Assembly: GCF_037645805.1 (NCBI RefSeq) | Contig: NZ_JBBEXE010000003.1 | Location: forward strand, 62,001-126,000 | DNA length: 64,000 bases | DNA from: Leptobacterium_A meishanense | GTDB taxonomy: Bacteria; Bacteroidota; Bacteroidia; Flavobacteriales; Flavobacteriaceae | Direction: 5' to 3' | In this document: positions 1 to 8,303 of the stretch, in pieces | How the letters are laid out: every line of letters starts with the position of its first letter | How positions within the stretch are numbered: the stretch's first letter is position 1 | Translations under genes and position numbers: made by a program | The notes under the pieces: generated by a model | Told to the model about the DNA's origin: nothing | Databases searched by the model: none | What the model saw: the letters and a program-made list of their open reading frames with translations, nothing else

Positions 1-754
1 GCATGATGCGGGCTAGTTTTTTAGAAAGGATTCCCTGTTCGGCATTTGCTTCTACTTTTTCTTTCATCTTGCCTTTCAGCTTATCGGTATTTGCCAATAG
101 GTTTTCCATACTTCCAAATTCTTGGATGAATTTTTTAGCTGTTTTTTCACCTACGCCGGGGAATCCAGGGATGTTGTCGACGGAGTCACCCATCATTCCA
201 AGAAGGTCAATGACCTGTTCGGGGTGTTCTACTTCAAATTTTTCCTGTATTTCTTTTACACCCCAAATTTCAATGCCATTGCCCATACGGGAAGGTTTGT
301 ACATAAAAATATTGTCTGAGACCAATTGAGCAAAATCTTTATCGGGGGTCACCATATAGGTTTTATACCCTTGCTTTTCAGCTTGTTTAGAGAGTGTGCC
401 AATGATGTCATCCGCTTCATAGCCGGGTTTTTCCAACACCGGGATATGCATGGCTTTAAGAATGTCTTGAATAATCGGAACGGCAATTTTAATGGCCTCC
501 GGAGTTTCATCCCTGTTTGCTTTGTAGGCTTCAAACAGTTCTGTCCGGGCTTCAGAACCTCCTTTGTCAAAAGCAACTGCAAGATGGTCGGGCTTCTCAC
601 GTTTGATGACATCGAGCAATGAATTCATGAAGCCCATAATGGCAGAGGTATCCAATCCTTTTGAGTTGATACGGGGATTTTTGATGAATGCATAGTACCC
701 ACGAAAGATTAATGCATAGGCATCAAGTAAAAAAAGGCGTTTTTGTTCAGACAT
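1..754 (-). CDS. polA: DNA polymerase I, N-terminal part (5'-3' exonuclease domain), cut by window edge
   Basis: The gene reads leftward from ATG at 754 and runs off the left edge, so only the first 251 codons are visible. They form the 5' nuclease (FEN/PIN) domain of family A DNA polymerase I, which removes primers and flaps during lagging-strand synthesis and repair. Metal-binding acidic residues are in place: D11 in LLDAYALIF, D63 in AVAFDKGG, E113/D115/D116 in GYEADDIIG, D138/D140 in TPDKDFAQL, and D190/D193 in GMMGDSVDNIPG. The helix-hairpin-helix GFPGVGEKTAKKF follows at about 197-209. The 3'-5' exonuclease and polymerase domains lie outside the window and cannot be judged. The gene is divergent from the metallophosphoesterase at 955. 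Identification is secure. Confidence 0.97.
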   Translation of the reverse strand, partial: MSEQKRLFLLDAYALIFRGYYAFIKNPRINSKGLDTSAIMGFMNSLLDVIKREKPDHLAVAFDKGGSEARTELFEAYKANRDETPEAIKIAVPIIQDILKAMHIPVLEKPGYEADDIIGTLSKQAEKQGYKTYMVTPDKDFAQLVSDNIFMYKPSRMGNGIEIWGVKEIQEKFEVEHPEQVIDLLGMMGDSVDNIPGFPGVGEKTAKKFIQEFGSMENLLANTDKLKGKMKEKVEANAEQGILSKKLARIM

Positions 755-760
755 TATTTT

Positions 761-803
761 TAGTATTGAGTATTGAGTGCTTGGAAGTTGGCATGAAGCA
801 CTC
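761..803. repeat. Heptamer-phased repeat and inverted repeat upstream of polA
   Basis: Read on the plus strand, the segment divides into 7-base steps beginning AGTATTG, AGTATTG, AGTGCTT. Inside it GAGTGCTT (775-782) is an exact inverted repeat of AAGCACTC (796-803) with a 13-base loop. It lies in the polA leader. It may be a degenerate member of a dispersed intergenic repeat; function unknown. Confidence 0.45.
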
Positions 804-926
804 GCTACTAATTATTTTTATGCTATTTTCAAAACTACAAAGTAAATAGGAGGTGCTAAAATGTTTTTTTATATGTAACCCTGTTAATCTTAATATAAAG
901 ATGGTATAAGTAAGGAATGGATGTAA

Positions 927-934
927 TATTTTTG
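927..934 (+). promoter_or_regulatory. Putative -7 element of a Bacteroidetes promoter
   Basis: TATTTTTG fits the TAnnTTTG consensus of the Bacteroidetes primary sigma factor and lies 20 bp before the ATG at 955. No clear TTG is seen at the -33 position, so strength is uncertain. Confidence 0.45.
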
Positions 935-954
935 TAAAAAAGATAAAATTGCTC

Positions 955-2184
955 ATGATTCGTTGGATCATTTTTATCCTGATTTATGTGATTATTGACT
1001 GGTATGCTTTCCAGGCAGTAAAGACCGTTACTAAAAATGTGTGGATACACTATGCACATATTTTAGTATCTGTTTTGGTGGTCGGAAACTTCATATTACA
1101 ATTCGTAATTAGTAATGATACGGGAAGGGTATTGACACCTATAAAAAGTTATGCGTTTGGTTTTTTGTTGACGTTGATGGCGCTTAAACTTTTTGTCTTG
1201 CCATTTTTGTTTGGTGAAGATATTTACAGGCTTGGCGCAGGCTTGTATAGCAAATTATTCGGTACTGCTGAATCATTTAGTATTCCTTCCAGAAGAAAAT
1301 TTATAAGTACAGTAGCATTAGGGATTGCAGCGATACCCTTTGCATCTTTGCTTTATGGTATGTATAAAGGAAAATATGATTTTAGGGTTTTAAAATACAC
1401 ACTTCATTTTGATGACCTTCCGGAAAGTTTTGATGGCTACCAGATTACACAAATAAGTGATATCCACTCCGGTAGTTTTGATAATAAAAACAAGATAGAA
1501 TATGCCATAGACCTTGTTAACAAGCAGGCAAGTGACCTTATTCTATTTACAGGTGATATGGTAAACAACATGGCCACGGAAATGCTCCCTTGGAAAGAAA
1601 CCTTTGCAAAATTGGAGGCAAAAGATGGAAAATATTCTGTTTTGGGGAATCATGATTATGGTGATTATGTAAGTTGGGAAAGCGAAGAAAAAAAGACAGC
1701 GAACCTGGAACTTTTAAAGGAGATTCAGAAAGAAATTGGTTTTGATTTGCTATTGAATGACAATCGTTATCTTGAGAAAAACGGCGAACGTATTGCTATT
1801 GTTGGTGTTGAAAACTGGGGAGCAGGGGGATTTAAAAAAGCAGGCGATTTGAATACCGCCATTACAGGAATTGCGAAAGATGATTTCAAAATATTAATGA
1901 GCCATGACCCGTCACATTGGGAACATGAGGTGGTAAGCCATGACCATCATTTTCATTTGACACTAAGCGGGCATACCCACGGGATGCAGTTTGGTATTGA
2001 AATACCCGGTTGGATAAAATGGAGTCCTGTAAAATGGCGGTACAAGTATTGGGCCGGCATCTACGAAGAAATGGGGCAGTTTATTAATGTAAATAGAGGA
2101 TTTGGCTTTTTGGCGTATCCTGGGCGTGTAGGTATTTGGCCTGAAATTACCGTAATAGAACTTAAAAAGAGATCGTTGGTATAG
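955..2184 (+). CDS. Membrane-anchored metallophosphoesterase (YkuE/YaeI-like)
   Basis: A 409-residue protein with three N-terminal membrane helices (about residues 1-22, 30-52 and 65-88). A further hydrophobic stretch near 115-135 is preceded by SRRKF. A calcineurin-like phosphoesterase domain follows. Metal-binding blocks in order are SDIHSGSF (about 168), TGDMVNN (about 199), GNHDYG (about 231), MSHDP and LSGHTHGMQ. Members of this family with membrane anchors hydrolyse phosphoesters at the membrane surface, for example lipid or UDP-sugar pyrophosphates; the substrate here cannot be told. I chose ATG 955. A TTG two codons upstream is possible but adds nothing. The gene stands alone, divergent from polA, and is followed by a short hairpin at 2221. 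Confidence 0.88.
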   Translation: MIRWIIFILIYVIIDWYAFQAVKTVTKNVWIHYAHILVSVLVVGNFILQFVISNDTGRVLTPIKSYAFGFLLTLMALKLFVLPFLFGEDIYRLGAGLYSKLFGTAESFSIPSRRKFISTVALGIAAIPFASLLYGMYKGKYDFRVLKYTLHFDDLPESFDGYQITQISDIHSGSFDNKNKIEYAIDLVNKQASDLILFTGDMVNNMATEMLPWKETFAKLEAKDGKYSVLGNHDYGDYVSWESEEKKTANLELLKEIQKEIGFDLLLNDNRYLEKNGERIAIVGVENWGAGGFKKAGDLNTAITGIAKDDFKILMSHDPSHWEHEVVSHDHHFHLTLSGHTHGMQFGIEIPGWIKWSPVKWRYKYWAGIYEEMGQFINVNRGFGFLAYPGRVGIWPEITVIELKKRSLV

Positions 2185-2220
2185 AAATACTGCATCAGTT
2201 TAAGTTTTCAATTCAATAAG

Positions 2221-2236
2221 GAGGTGTAAACACCTC
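2221..2236. terminator. Short perfect hairpin after the metallophosphoesterase gene
   Basis: GAGGTGT and ACACCTC form a 6-7 bp stem with a tiny loop 36 bp after the stop codon. Only a weak T-run follows, so it may be a weak terminator or an operator-like palindrome for the thioredoxin-like gene. Confidence 0.4.
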
Positions 2237-2275
2237 TAAAAGTAATAGGTGTACAAATTATTTAGCTTTTTTTAT

Positions 2276-2283
2276 TACATTTG
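2276..2283 (+). promoter_or_regulatory. Putative -7 element for the thioredoxin-like gene
   Basis: TACATTTG matches TAnnTTTG, 30 bp before the ATG at 2314. No convincing -33 TTG is present. Confidence 0.5.
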
Positions 2284-2313
2284 ATTTGTTAAGTTGTTAA
2301 AACCAATAAATGG

Positions 2314-2610
2314 ATGTCTAAGTTTGGTGAATTAATAGACATAAATGTACCGATACTCCTTGATTTTTATACAGATTGGAACGATGCTACAAAAGAAATG
2401 CATGCCGTTCTAAGGGATGTCGCAGCCGCTATGGGTGATAAGGCAAAAGTGATTAAAATCGATGTGGATAAAAATCAGGAACTTGCAGAAGCGCTCCGGG
2501 TAAAAGGGCTGCCTACACTTATGATCTATAAAAATGGAGAAATGGTTTGGCGCCAAAGCGGAGAGCAGGATGCCAATACTCTCATAGGGTTATTACAGGA
2601 ATATGTATAA
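2314..2610 (+). CDS. Thioredoxin-fold protein lacking the catalytic CXXC
   Basis: A 98-residue single-domain thioredoxin-fold protein. The core LLDFYTDW, the cis-proline segment KGLPTLMIYKNGE and the C-terminal helix are clear. The redox motif that should follow the tryptophan reads WNDATKEM, and the whole protein has no cysteine. It therefore cannot act as a thiol-disulfide reductase. It may be a chaperone-like or scaffold relative of thioredoxin; the role is unknown. Length equals a typical bacterial thioredoxin, so this is not a truncation. The gene is monocistronic, with its own promoter-like element and a strong bidirectional terminator at 2655. Confidence 0.85.
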   Translation: MSKFGELIDINVPILLDFYTDWNDATKEMHAVLRDVAAAMGDKAKVIKIDVDKNQELAEALRVKGLPTLMIYKNGEMVWRQSGEQDANTLIGLLQEYV

Positions 2611-2654
2611 ACCTATTGTCTTAGCTTTTAATTTCCCTATTTATATAAGTTAAT

Positions 2655-2687
2655 AGACCTCACAGGTTTTTAAAACCTGTGAGGTCT
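2655..2687. terminator. Strong bidirectional terminator between convergent genes
   Basis: A 16-bp perfect inverted repeat (2655-2670 with 2672-2687) has A/T runs on both sides of a core built on CCTCACAGG. It separates the thioredoxin-like gene (plus) from the polysaccharide deacetylase gene (minus), whose stop codon lies only 4 bp beyond it. Confidence 0.9.
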
Positions 2688-2691
2688 TATA

Positions 2692-3312
2692 TTATTTTAT
2701 ACTTTTAAAAGTATAACCGCTATTATGGAAATAGGCAAGTGTTTCACTAAGCGCATGCTTCATATTTCTTGAAGCTTTTATACTGTCATGAAAAACAATG
2801 ATACTTCCATTTCTGGCATTTTTTATCACATTTGAAACACTTTTTTCCGGAGAGATTTGAGGCTTCCAATCGATAGCTAAAACATCCCACATAATGATTT
2901 TGTAACCTAATTTTTTGAGTTGCCTGCCTTTTGGAATCGTAATTTCCCCATAAGGAGGGCGGAACAATTTGCTATCGATTATTTCCGACGCTTTTTCTAT
3001 ATCTTCTATGTAGTCTGAAACTGATGTCTTCCAACCTTTGATATGTCCATGCGTATGATTGCCGACTGCATGTCCTTCATGTATAATTCGGTGGTATAGT
3101 TCTGGATGTTTCGTTACATTTTTACCAATACAGAAAAAGGTAGCCTTAGCATTGTATTTTTGGAGTTCTTCCAATACCCAATCCGTAACACCAGGTGTGG
3201 GCCCGTCATCAAAAGTAATGAAAAGGGTTTTGTTTATAGATGGAATGTCCCATGTATAGCCCGGCATAAGGAACTTTATTAATTTGGGTATTTTGGCAGG
3301 GATATACCTCAC
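2692..3312 (-). CDS. Polysaccharide deacetylase (NodB homology domain)
   Basis: A 206-residue carbohydrate esterase family 4 protein, almost entirely the NodB domain. All catalytic blocks are visible: TFDDGP (D35, D36), NHTHGH with metal-binding H86 and H90, RPPYG at 118-122, DVLAIDW at 143-149, and VFHDS with the general acid/base H175. Such enzymes remove N-acetyl groups from peptidoglycan or other polysaccharides. No clear signal peptide is present, so the location is uncertain. The start codon lies 3 bp after the stop of the DUF2723 gene, so the two are co-transcribed and may act on the same envelope glycan. Confidence 0.9.
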   Translation of the reverse strand: MRYIPAKIPKLIKFLMPGYTWDIPSINKTLFITFDDGPTPGVTDWVLEELQKYNAKATFFCIGKNVTKHPELYHRIIHEGHAVGNHTHGHIKGWKTSVSDYIEDIEKASEIIDSKLFRPPYGEITIPKGRQLKKLGYKIIMWDVLAIDWKPQISPEKSVSNVIKNARNGSIIVFHDSIKASRNMKHALSETLAYFHNSGYTFKSIK

Positions 3313-3315
3313 AAA

Positions 3316-6300
3316 TTATTCGTCGTCTCTATAAAAATGATTGAACTTTTCGAGATAGGTATTGAATTGATCTACTTTTTCTCTCCCTATTTTCTCGTCA
3401 TCATTTATTACGAGGATATCTAAAATTCCCCGATAACGTTCTATATCCGATACAATATCTGAAGCCATCTGGTATTGAAGGTCTAAAGGGAGCGTGCTGT
3501 AATAATCTAAATTTTCCTGATATTTTACAGCTATTTGGTTAAAAATAACACGTGCCTTCTCCTTTTTATCAATTTTATAATATCCTTCCATGTAGGGTTC
3601 AAGGAATACATAATAACCAAATTTATCAACCGGCATTTTTTCCATGGCAAGATTCAGAATATCTTCCGCTTTTTCTTTTTCATCTTCTTGTAATAATGCT
3701 TCAACCAAACGTGCAAGATTGCTTCTATAATTAATGCTGTTTTTGCGTGTTTCAGGATCGTGGTATATGTCGGGACTCCCTGAATTTCCCCAACCCCATT
3801 TCATGACAACATCGTACATAAGCTCTGTATCAATCCTGCCCATTTCAAAAGGATTATTTCGATTAATGGGTGTTTTTATGGGAACCAGTTTATAAACCAG
3901 CCCATCCAGTTGTAAATAATCCTTCATCCATATGTATTCGGCTTTATCGAAACTACCCCCGGTAAAATAAATAGGTCGTTTCCAATTATTATTAGCAATA
4001 ATGTCGAGCATTAGCAACCGGTTTTTATATAAATAACTTTGAGGTAATTCAATGTCAATATGATCAACAATCAATGCTGAATCCTTTTCTTTTACCAAAC
4101 CACTTTTTAAAACATTTTCTTTGTTTACTGGAATCCGTATCTTATTGGTAGGATAGTATACCAGATCTGCAGTACTTTCAGGATATTGGCTTAGGTCAGC
4201 ACCAAACTGCTTGAGCAAGTATCCGTATTTTGTTTTTGGGTCATCACTACCTACCCAATTCATAAAATTTTGGATGGACCATATACTATCTTTGAGTGGT
4301 AAGGGCTCATATTTAATCGCATCCCGGACTCCCCAAGCATACTTGTCATGTGTGAGCTGTGACGGGATGGGTTCACTCTCATACGCTTTTCGCTTCATTT
4401 GATCGATGTACCAATCAGTAGCGAAGAGGCTTGTATTAATGGTTCGTACATCTGTTCGGTACCCTTCAATTTCTTGCGCATACCATAGCGCAAACGTATC
4501 ATTGTCACCTATAGTAAATAAAAGGGCTCCTGCATCTTCTTGTACAGAATCGAGGTACGATTTTGCCATAGCCTGTGCTGTATAGCGATTTGAACGATCG
4601 TGGTCATCCCAATTTTGATACGCCATTACTGCCGGAACTGCTAATAAACAAACAGCAGTAATTGCCGGGGCTACTATTTTTGGAGCTAAGAATCGTTTAA
4701 ATTCATCAAATAAGGCATAAACACTCATGCCTATCCACAGGGCAAAAATATAGAAAGACCCAACCAATGAATAATCGCGTTCCCTAGGCTCAAAAGGGCG
4801 TACGTTTGTGTAAAACTGGATAGCGACCCCGGTAAATAGAAAGAACAATAAAAGTACCCAAAATTGTTTTCGGTCTTTTTTAAATTGAAAAACAAGCCCA
4901 ATAATTCCTAAAATTAAAGGAAGAAAAAAATAGGTGTTACGGCCTCTATTGTTTTTAACATCGGAAGGAAGATTGTTTTGTGGCCCTAGGTGCCATTCAT
5001 CAATAAATTTGATACCGCTTAGCCAGTTCCCGTGATTGTCATATTTCCCCTGAAGATCATCTTGCTTACCAACAAAATTCCAGAAGAAATACCGCCAAAA
5101 CATGTACCCGAACTGGTATTCAAGCATAAATGAGATGTTTTGTGACAATGTTGGGGGCTGTACATCAATATATTCTATAAATTGCCTTAAGAACGAAACA
5201 TAGCCTTCCGCATCTACTTTTCCGGAAGCATAATCATTTTTAAATTCGTTAACAGCTGCCCTGAGGTCATTATTTGACAGGTATTCAGATTTAATTTTGA
5301 AGTCAAGAGGAGCAACATACTTAATATAATTTTCAGCATGTTCGGCACTCCACATCCTTGGCAAGAAACCAACATGGTCTTGATGTGAATTGGGCACAGC
5401 ATCTTTGTAGTTATTAACAATGATATATTTACCGGCTTTCTCATCACGCTCATATTTGGGTTTATCATCCTTATAAGGATTGTCAGGGTCTTGCCCCGCA
5501 AACATGTCAGAATACATGGCACCATAAACGGGACTATCGACGCCGGGATATTGTTCCCTGTTGTAATAGGCTAGAAGGGCACGTGCATCGGCAGGATTAT
5601 TTTCATTAATAATTACATTAGCATTTGCCCGTATCGGAAGCATGACCCATGAAGAAAAACCAATAAACATAAAAAGAAAACAAAGCACAATAGTATTTGC
5701 CAATTTATACCCTTTATTCCGGGTATAACGAAGTCCGTAATAGAAGGCTGCTACAAAAAGTATAAAAATGATTAGGGTCCCTGAATTAAAAGGTAAGCCA
5801 ATAGTATTTATAAAGAATAGCTCGCCCCAACCAAATATTTTCAATACATATGTCAAGGAAAATTTATAGACAAACATCAATAGAGCAACTACCGCAATAT
5901 TTGCCAAAATGAAATTTTTGGTAGTGACTGTCTTGTATTTTTTGAAGAAGTAAAGCAACCCTATGGAAGGAATGGCTAAGAATCCCATAAACTGGATGCC
6001 AAAGGTTAGCCCAATGACAAAAGCGATAACAACGAGCCATTTATTACCTCTGGGAGTATCTATATTATCAATCCATTTAAGCCCCAACCATAATTGCAGG
6101 GACATAATTAAACTAGCCATGGCATATACTTCGGTTTCTACAGCATTGAACCAAAAACTATCAGAGAAAGTAAGGGCCAACGCACCAACAATACCGCTTC
6201 CCAATATAGCAATGGCTTTACTGTTTGTGAATTCATTATCTGTTTTAACAAGCTTTTGAATCAGGTTAGTAATGGTCCAAAAAACAAATAAAATAGTGAA

Positions 6301-6567
6301 AGCACTGGAGGATACGGACATATAATTGACCATTAAGGCTACATCTTCAGGGTTAGTGGCAAACAGGGCAAAAAATGCTCCCATCATTTGAAAAAAAGGC
6401 GCTCCCGGGGGATGTCCTACTTGTAGCTTGGCCGAAGTGGAAATATATTCACCGGCATCCCAGAAACTGGCAGTAGGCTCAACAGTAAGCCCATAGGTAA
6501 TAAGTGCTATAAAAAAAACGATCCATCCGAAGACCGTATCCCATTTTCTAAATTGCTGTGCAATCAT
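3316..6567 (-). CDS. DUF2723 multi-span membrane protein, protein O-mannosyltransferase-like
   Basis: A 1083-residue protein typical of Bacteroidetes. The N-terminal DUF2723 region has about ten or more membrane helices in the style of GT-C fold glycosyltransferases. The acidic first loop FWDAGEYISTSAKLQVGHPP (about residues 35-54) matches the catalytic-loop position of that fold. A second block of helices lies around residues 540-660. A large soluble C-terminal region ends in helical, TPR-like sequence. By fold it should transfer a sugar from a lipid carrier at the periplasmic face; acceptor and donor are not established. It is the first gene of a two-gene operon with the deacetylase. Confidence 0.85.
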   Translation of the reverse strand: MIAQQFRKWDTVFGWIVFFIALITYGLTVEPTASFWDAGEYISTSAKLQVGHPPGAPFFQMMGAFFALFATNPEDVALMVNYMSVSSSAFTILFVFWTITNLIQKLVKTDNEFTNSKAIAILGSGIVGALALTFSDSFWFNAVETEVYAMASLIMSLQLWLGLKWIDNIDTPRGNKWLVVIAFVIGLTFGIQFMGFLAIPSIGLLYFFKKYKTVTTKNFILANIAVVALLMFVYKFSLTYVLKIFGWGELFFINTIGLPFNSGTLIIFILFVAAFYYGLRYTRNKGYKLANTIVLCFLFMFIGFSSWVMLPIRANANVIINENNPADARALLAYYNREQYPGVDSPVYGAMYSDMFAGQDPDNPYKDDKPKYERDEKAGKYIIVNNYKDAVPNSHQDHVGFLPRMWSAEHAENYIKYVAPLDFKIKSEYLSNNDLRAAVNEFKNDYASGKVDAEGYVSFLRQFIEYIDVQPPTLSQNISFMLEYQFGYMFWRYFFWNFVGKQDDLQGKYDNHGNWLSGIKFIDEWHLGPQNNLPSDVKNNRGRNTYFFLPLILGIIGLVFQFKKDRKQFWVLLLFFLFTGVAIQFYTNVRPFEPRERDYSLVGSFYIFALWIGMSVYALFDEFKRFLAPKIVAPAITAVCLLAVPAVMAYQNWDDHDRSNRYTAQAMAKSYLDSVQEDAGALLFTIGDNDTFALWYAQEIEGYRTDVRTINTSLFATDWYIDQMKRKAYESEPIPSQLTHDKYAWGVRDAIKYEPLPLKDSIWSIQNFMNWVGSDDPKTKYGYLLKQFGADLSQYPESTADLVYYPTNKIRIPVNKENVLKSGLVKEKDSALIVDHIDIELPQSYLYKNRLLMLDIIANNNWKRPIYFTGGSFDKAEYIWMKDYLQLDGLVYKLVPIKTPINRNNPFEMGRIDTELMYDVVMKWGWGNSGSPDIYHDPETRKNSINYRSNLARLVEALLQEDEKEKAEDILNLAMEKMPVDKFGYYVFLEPYMEGYYKIDKKEKARVIFNQIAVKYQENLDYYSTLPLDLQYQMASDIVSDIERYRGILDILVINDDEKIGREKVDQFNTYLEKFNHFYRDDE

Positions 6568-6687
6568 ATATCTTATTTTTCTGATATGTTGGCGAATTTA
6601 ATAATAAATACGCTATGAGGGTACTTTTTTGAAGAAACGTTAACAAGGAAGATTAATTATGGTGAGACAAATAAAAATAAAAAATTC

Positions 6688-6717
6688 TTGTTCAAATAAA
6701 AGTTTGTCTTAAATTTG
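6688..6717 (+). promoter_or_regulatory. Consensus promoter of the tRNA-Gln gene
   Basis: TTG at 6688-6690, a 19-bp spacer, and TAAATTTG at 6710-6717 match the Bacteroidetes primary promoter (-33 TTG, -7 TAnnTTTG). The tRNA begins 28 bp further on. This is one of the cleanest promoters in the window. Confidence 0.8.
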
Positions 6718-6745
6718 CACCTGCTCAGTGAGCGCTTATAAACAC

Positions 6746-6816
6746 TGGCCCATGGTGTAACGGTAACACTACTGATTTTGGTTCAGTCATTCAAGGTTCG
6801 AATCCTTGTGGGCCAA
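6746..6816 (+). tRNA. tRNA-Gln (anticodon UUG)
   Basis: A 71-base cloverleaf with acceptor stem TGGCCCA (6746-6752) pairing with TGGGCCA (6809-6815) and discriminator A at 6816. The anticodon stem ACTGA/TCAGT encloses the loop TTTTGGT, with anticodon TTG at 6778-6780, which reads CAA. The T-arm contains GGTTCGAATCC. No CCA is encoded, so it must be added after transcription. Confidence 0.96.
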
Positions 6817-6823
6817 CAAAAAG

Positions 6824-6847
6824 CTACTTTATTTTAAGTAGTTTTTT
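6824..6847 (+). terminator. Intrinsic terminator after tRNA-Gln
   Basis: CTACTT (6824-6829) pairs with AAGTAG (6836-6841), followed by six Ts. Its far end abuts the stop of the convergent stress-protein gene. Confidence 0.75.
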
Positions 6848-6850
6848 GTT

Positions 6851-7669
6851 TTATATACGGTAGGTCATTACCGGCCGCATAGCGTGATTGGCGAGATCTT
6901 CACCAATACTTCCATTAAAGAAGTGTGCCAACCCCTTCCTTCCATGTGTGCCCAAACATATAAGATCAGCATTTATTTTTTGAGAAAAATTAAGAATACC
7001 CCGTTCCACAGAAACATCATTAAAAATGTTTGAAGTATAGTTAGTCATGCCAGTTTTATCTATAACAGCTTTCATTTGGTGTTCGGCCTCTAAAGTGGTT
7101 AAAAACAAATGAGGGGTATTTACATATAAAAAATGAACAGTACCTTCAAAACCAGTCATTAAGGCAACACCTTTATTAAGGTTTTTTTGGGATGTAGAAG
7201 AAAAATCACTTGCTATTACAATGTTGTTAATATTAAAATTTTCATGCTCTTTTTTTATGATCAACACAGGTACTTCACATGTCCGGATTATTTTTTCGGC
7301 ATTAGAGCCTACAAACATTTCTTTTAATCCGGATGCTCCGGTAGAACCCATTACAACTATATCAATAGCATTCTTCTTAATAGTTTCTGTAATACCGGAA
7401 TGTGCAGTTCCGGAATCGATAGTTTCATGAATGGTAATGTCCTTTAGAAAAGGTTCTTTCTTAAGACCCTCAAATTTTTGATGTGCCAATTTCATATAAA
7501 AAACAGCTTCAGGGATTTTTCCTGTGTTTGTGGTAGCAAGATGGACAGGTAGTTCTAAAGCATGGAACAAGTAAATTTCCGCATGGTGTTTTTTGGCCAA
7601 TTGTGCGGCTACTTTCAGAGCATGTGCAGCAGGAGTTGAAAAATCAGTAGGAACAAGTATTTTTTTCAT
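6851..7669 (-). CDS. Universal stress protein, tandem UspA domains
   Basis: A 272-residue protein made of two UspA domains. Each domain ends with the nucleotide-binding loop pattern G-x2-G-x9-G-S/T: GSTGASGLKEMFVGS in the first half and GTHGRKGLAHFFNGS in the second. Proteins of this family bind ATP and support survival under stress; the specific role is unknown. I chose the ATG at 7669 (MKKILVPTDFS), because the upstream TTG at 7681 only adds four non-conserved residues. The gene is monocistronic and convergent with tRNA-Gln. Confidence 0.92.
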   Translation of the reverse strand: MKKILVPTDFSTPAAHALKVAAQLAKKHHAEIYLFHALELPVHLATTNTGKIPEAVFYMKLAHQKFEGLKKEPFLKDITIHETIDSGTAHSGITETIKKNAIDIVVMGSTGASGLKEMFVGSNAEKIIRTCEVPVLIIKKEHENFNINNIVIASDFSSTSQKNLNKGVALMTGFEGTVHFLYVNTPHLFLTTLEAEHQMKAVIDKTGMTNYTSNIFNDVSVERGILNFSQKINADLICLGTHGRKGLAHFFNGSIGEDLANHAMRPVMTYRI

Positions 7670-7752
7670 GTGATATAACAAAAAATATTTTCACCTAAAG
7701 TTACGAAATATTTGAAGGGTAAAAAGAGTTTTTAGGAGATTAAAAAATATTG

Positions 7753-7760
7753 TATATTTG
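7753..7760 (+). promoter_or_regulatory. Putative -7 element of the rimP-nusA-infB operon
   Basis: TATATTTG is a full TAnnTTTG match, 28 bp before the leader hairpin and 63 bp before the rimP ATG. No good TTG is found upstream. Confidence 0.6.
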
Positions 7761-7787
7761 CCATCTGGAACGAAGATTAAAACAAAT

Positions 7788-7812
7788 GAGGGGACGAAAA
7801 GTCCCCTCTTTT
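7788..7812 (+). promoter_or_regulatory. Leader hairpin with T-run upstream of rimP (possible attenuator)
   Basis: GAGGGGAC (7788-7795) pairs perfectly with GTCCCCTC (7801-7808) around a GAAAA loop and is followed by TTTT. It lies between the promoter and the rimP start, about 10 bp before the ATG. The shape is that of an intrinsic terminator in a 5' leader. An attenuator controlling the transcription-translation factors downstream is a reasonable guess. Confidence 0.6.
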
Positions 7813-7822
7813 CATACTAAAA

Positions 7823-8290
7823 ATGGCGCTCAAAGAAAAGCTATTATCGATTCTTGATGAAATTTTTAAAAAAAACGAATCGTTATTTTTAATAGATTAT
7901 ATAGTGTCTCCGGACAATAAAATATGTATAACTATTGATGGAGATGAAGGAGTTACACTAAATGACTGTATAACAGTGAGTCGAGAAATAGAACAAAATC
8001 TGGATAGGGAAGAAGAAGACTTTTCATTAGAAGTGATGTCGCCCGGGGCAACGGAACCAATAAAGCAAGAAAGGCAATATAAAAAGAATATAGGGAAGCA
8101 ACTGAAGATAAAAACATTAGATGATGGGGCGTATGAAGGAGAATTGACCGCAGTTGCACCAGAGGGAATAAAAATAAAATGGAAAACCCGCGAACCTAAA
8201 CCAATAGGAAAAGGTAAGATAACTGTAGAAAAAGAAAAAGAACTTTCTTTTGCTACGATTTTGGAAGCTAAAGTGAAGATAAAATTTTAA
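7823..8290 (+). CDS. rimP: Ribosome maturation factor RimP
   Basis: A 155-residue protein of normal RimP length with an N-terminal alpha-beta domain (conserved DxxEGVTLNDC-like region near residues 38-50, and SREIE) and a C-terminal SH3-like barrel. The LEVMSPGATEP block matches the family signature (V-S-S/P-PG at the domain junction). RimP binds the 30S subunit and helps its late assembly. It is the first gene of the conserved rimP-nusA-infB operon, 13 bp before nusA, behind the leader hairpin at 7788. Confidence 0.95.
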   Translation: MALKEKLLSILDEIFKKNESLFLIDYIVSPDNKICITIDGDEGVTLNDCITVSREIEQNLDREEEDFSLEVMSPGATEPIKQERQYKKNIGKQLKIKTLDDGAYEGELTAVAPEGIKIKWKTREPKPIGKGKITVEKEKELSFATILEAKVKIKF

Positions 8291-8303
8291 TTTAAAGTTT
8301 GAC

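Noticed and set aside
949..954. TTG start for the metallophosphoesterase
   Set aside because: ATG 955 follows two codons later and gives the same membrane helix.
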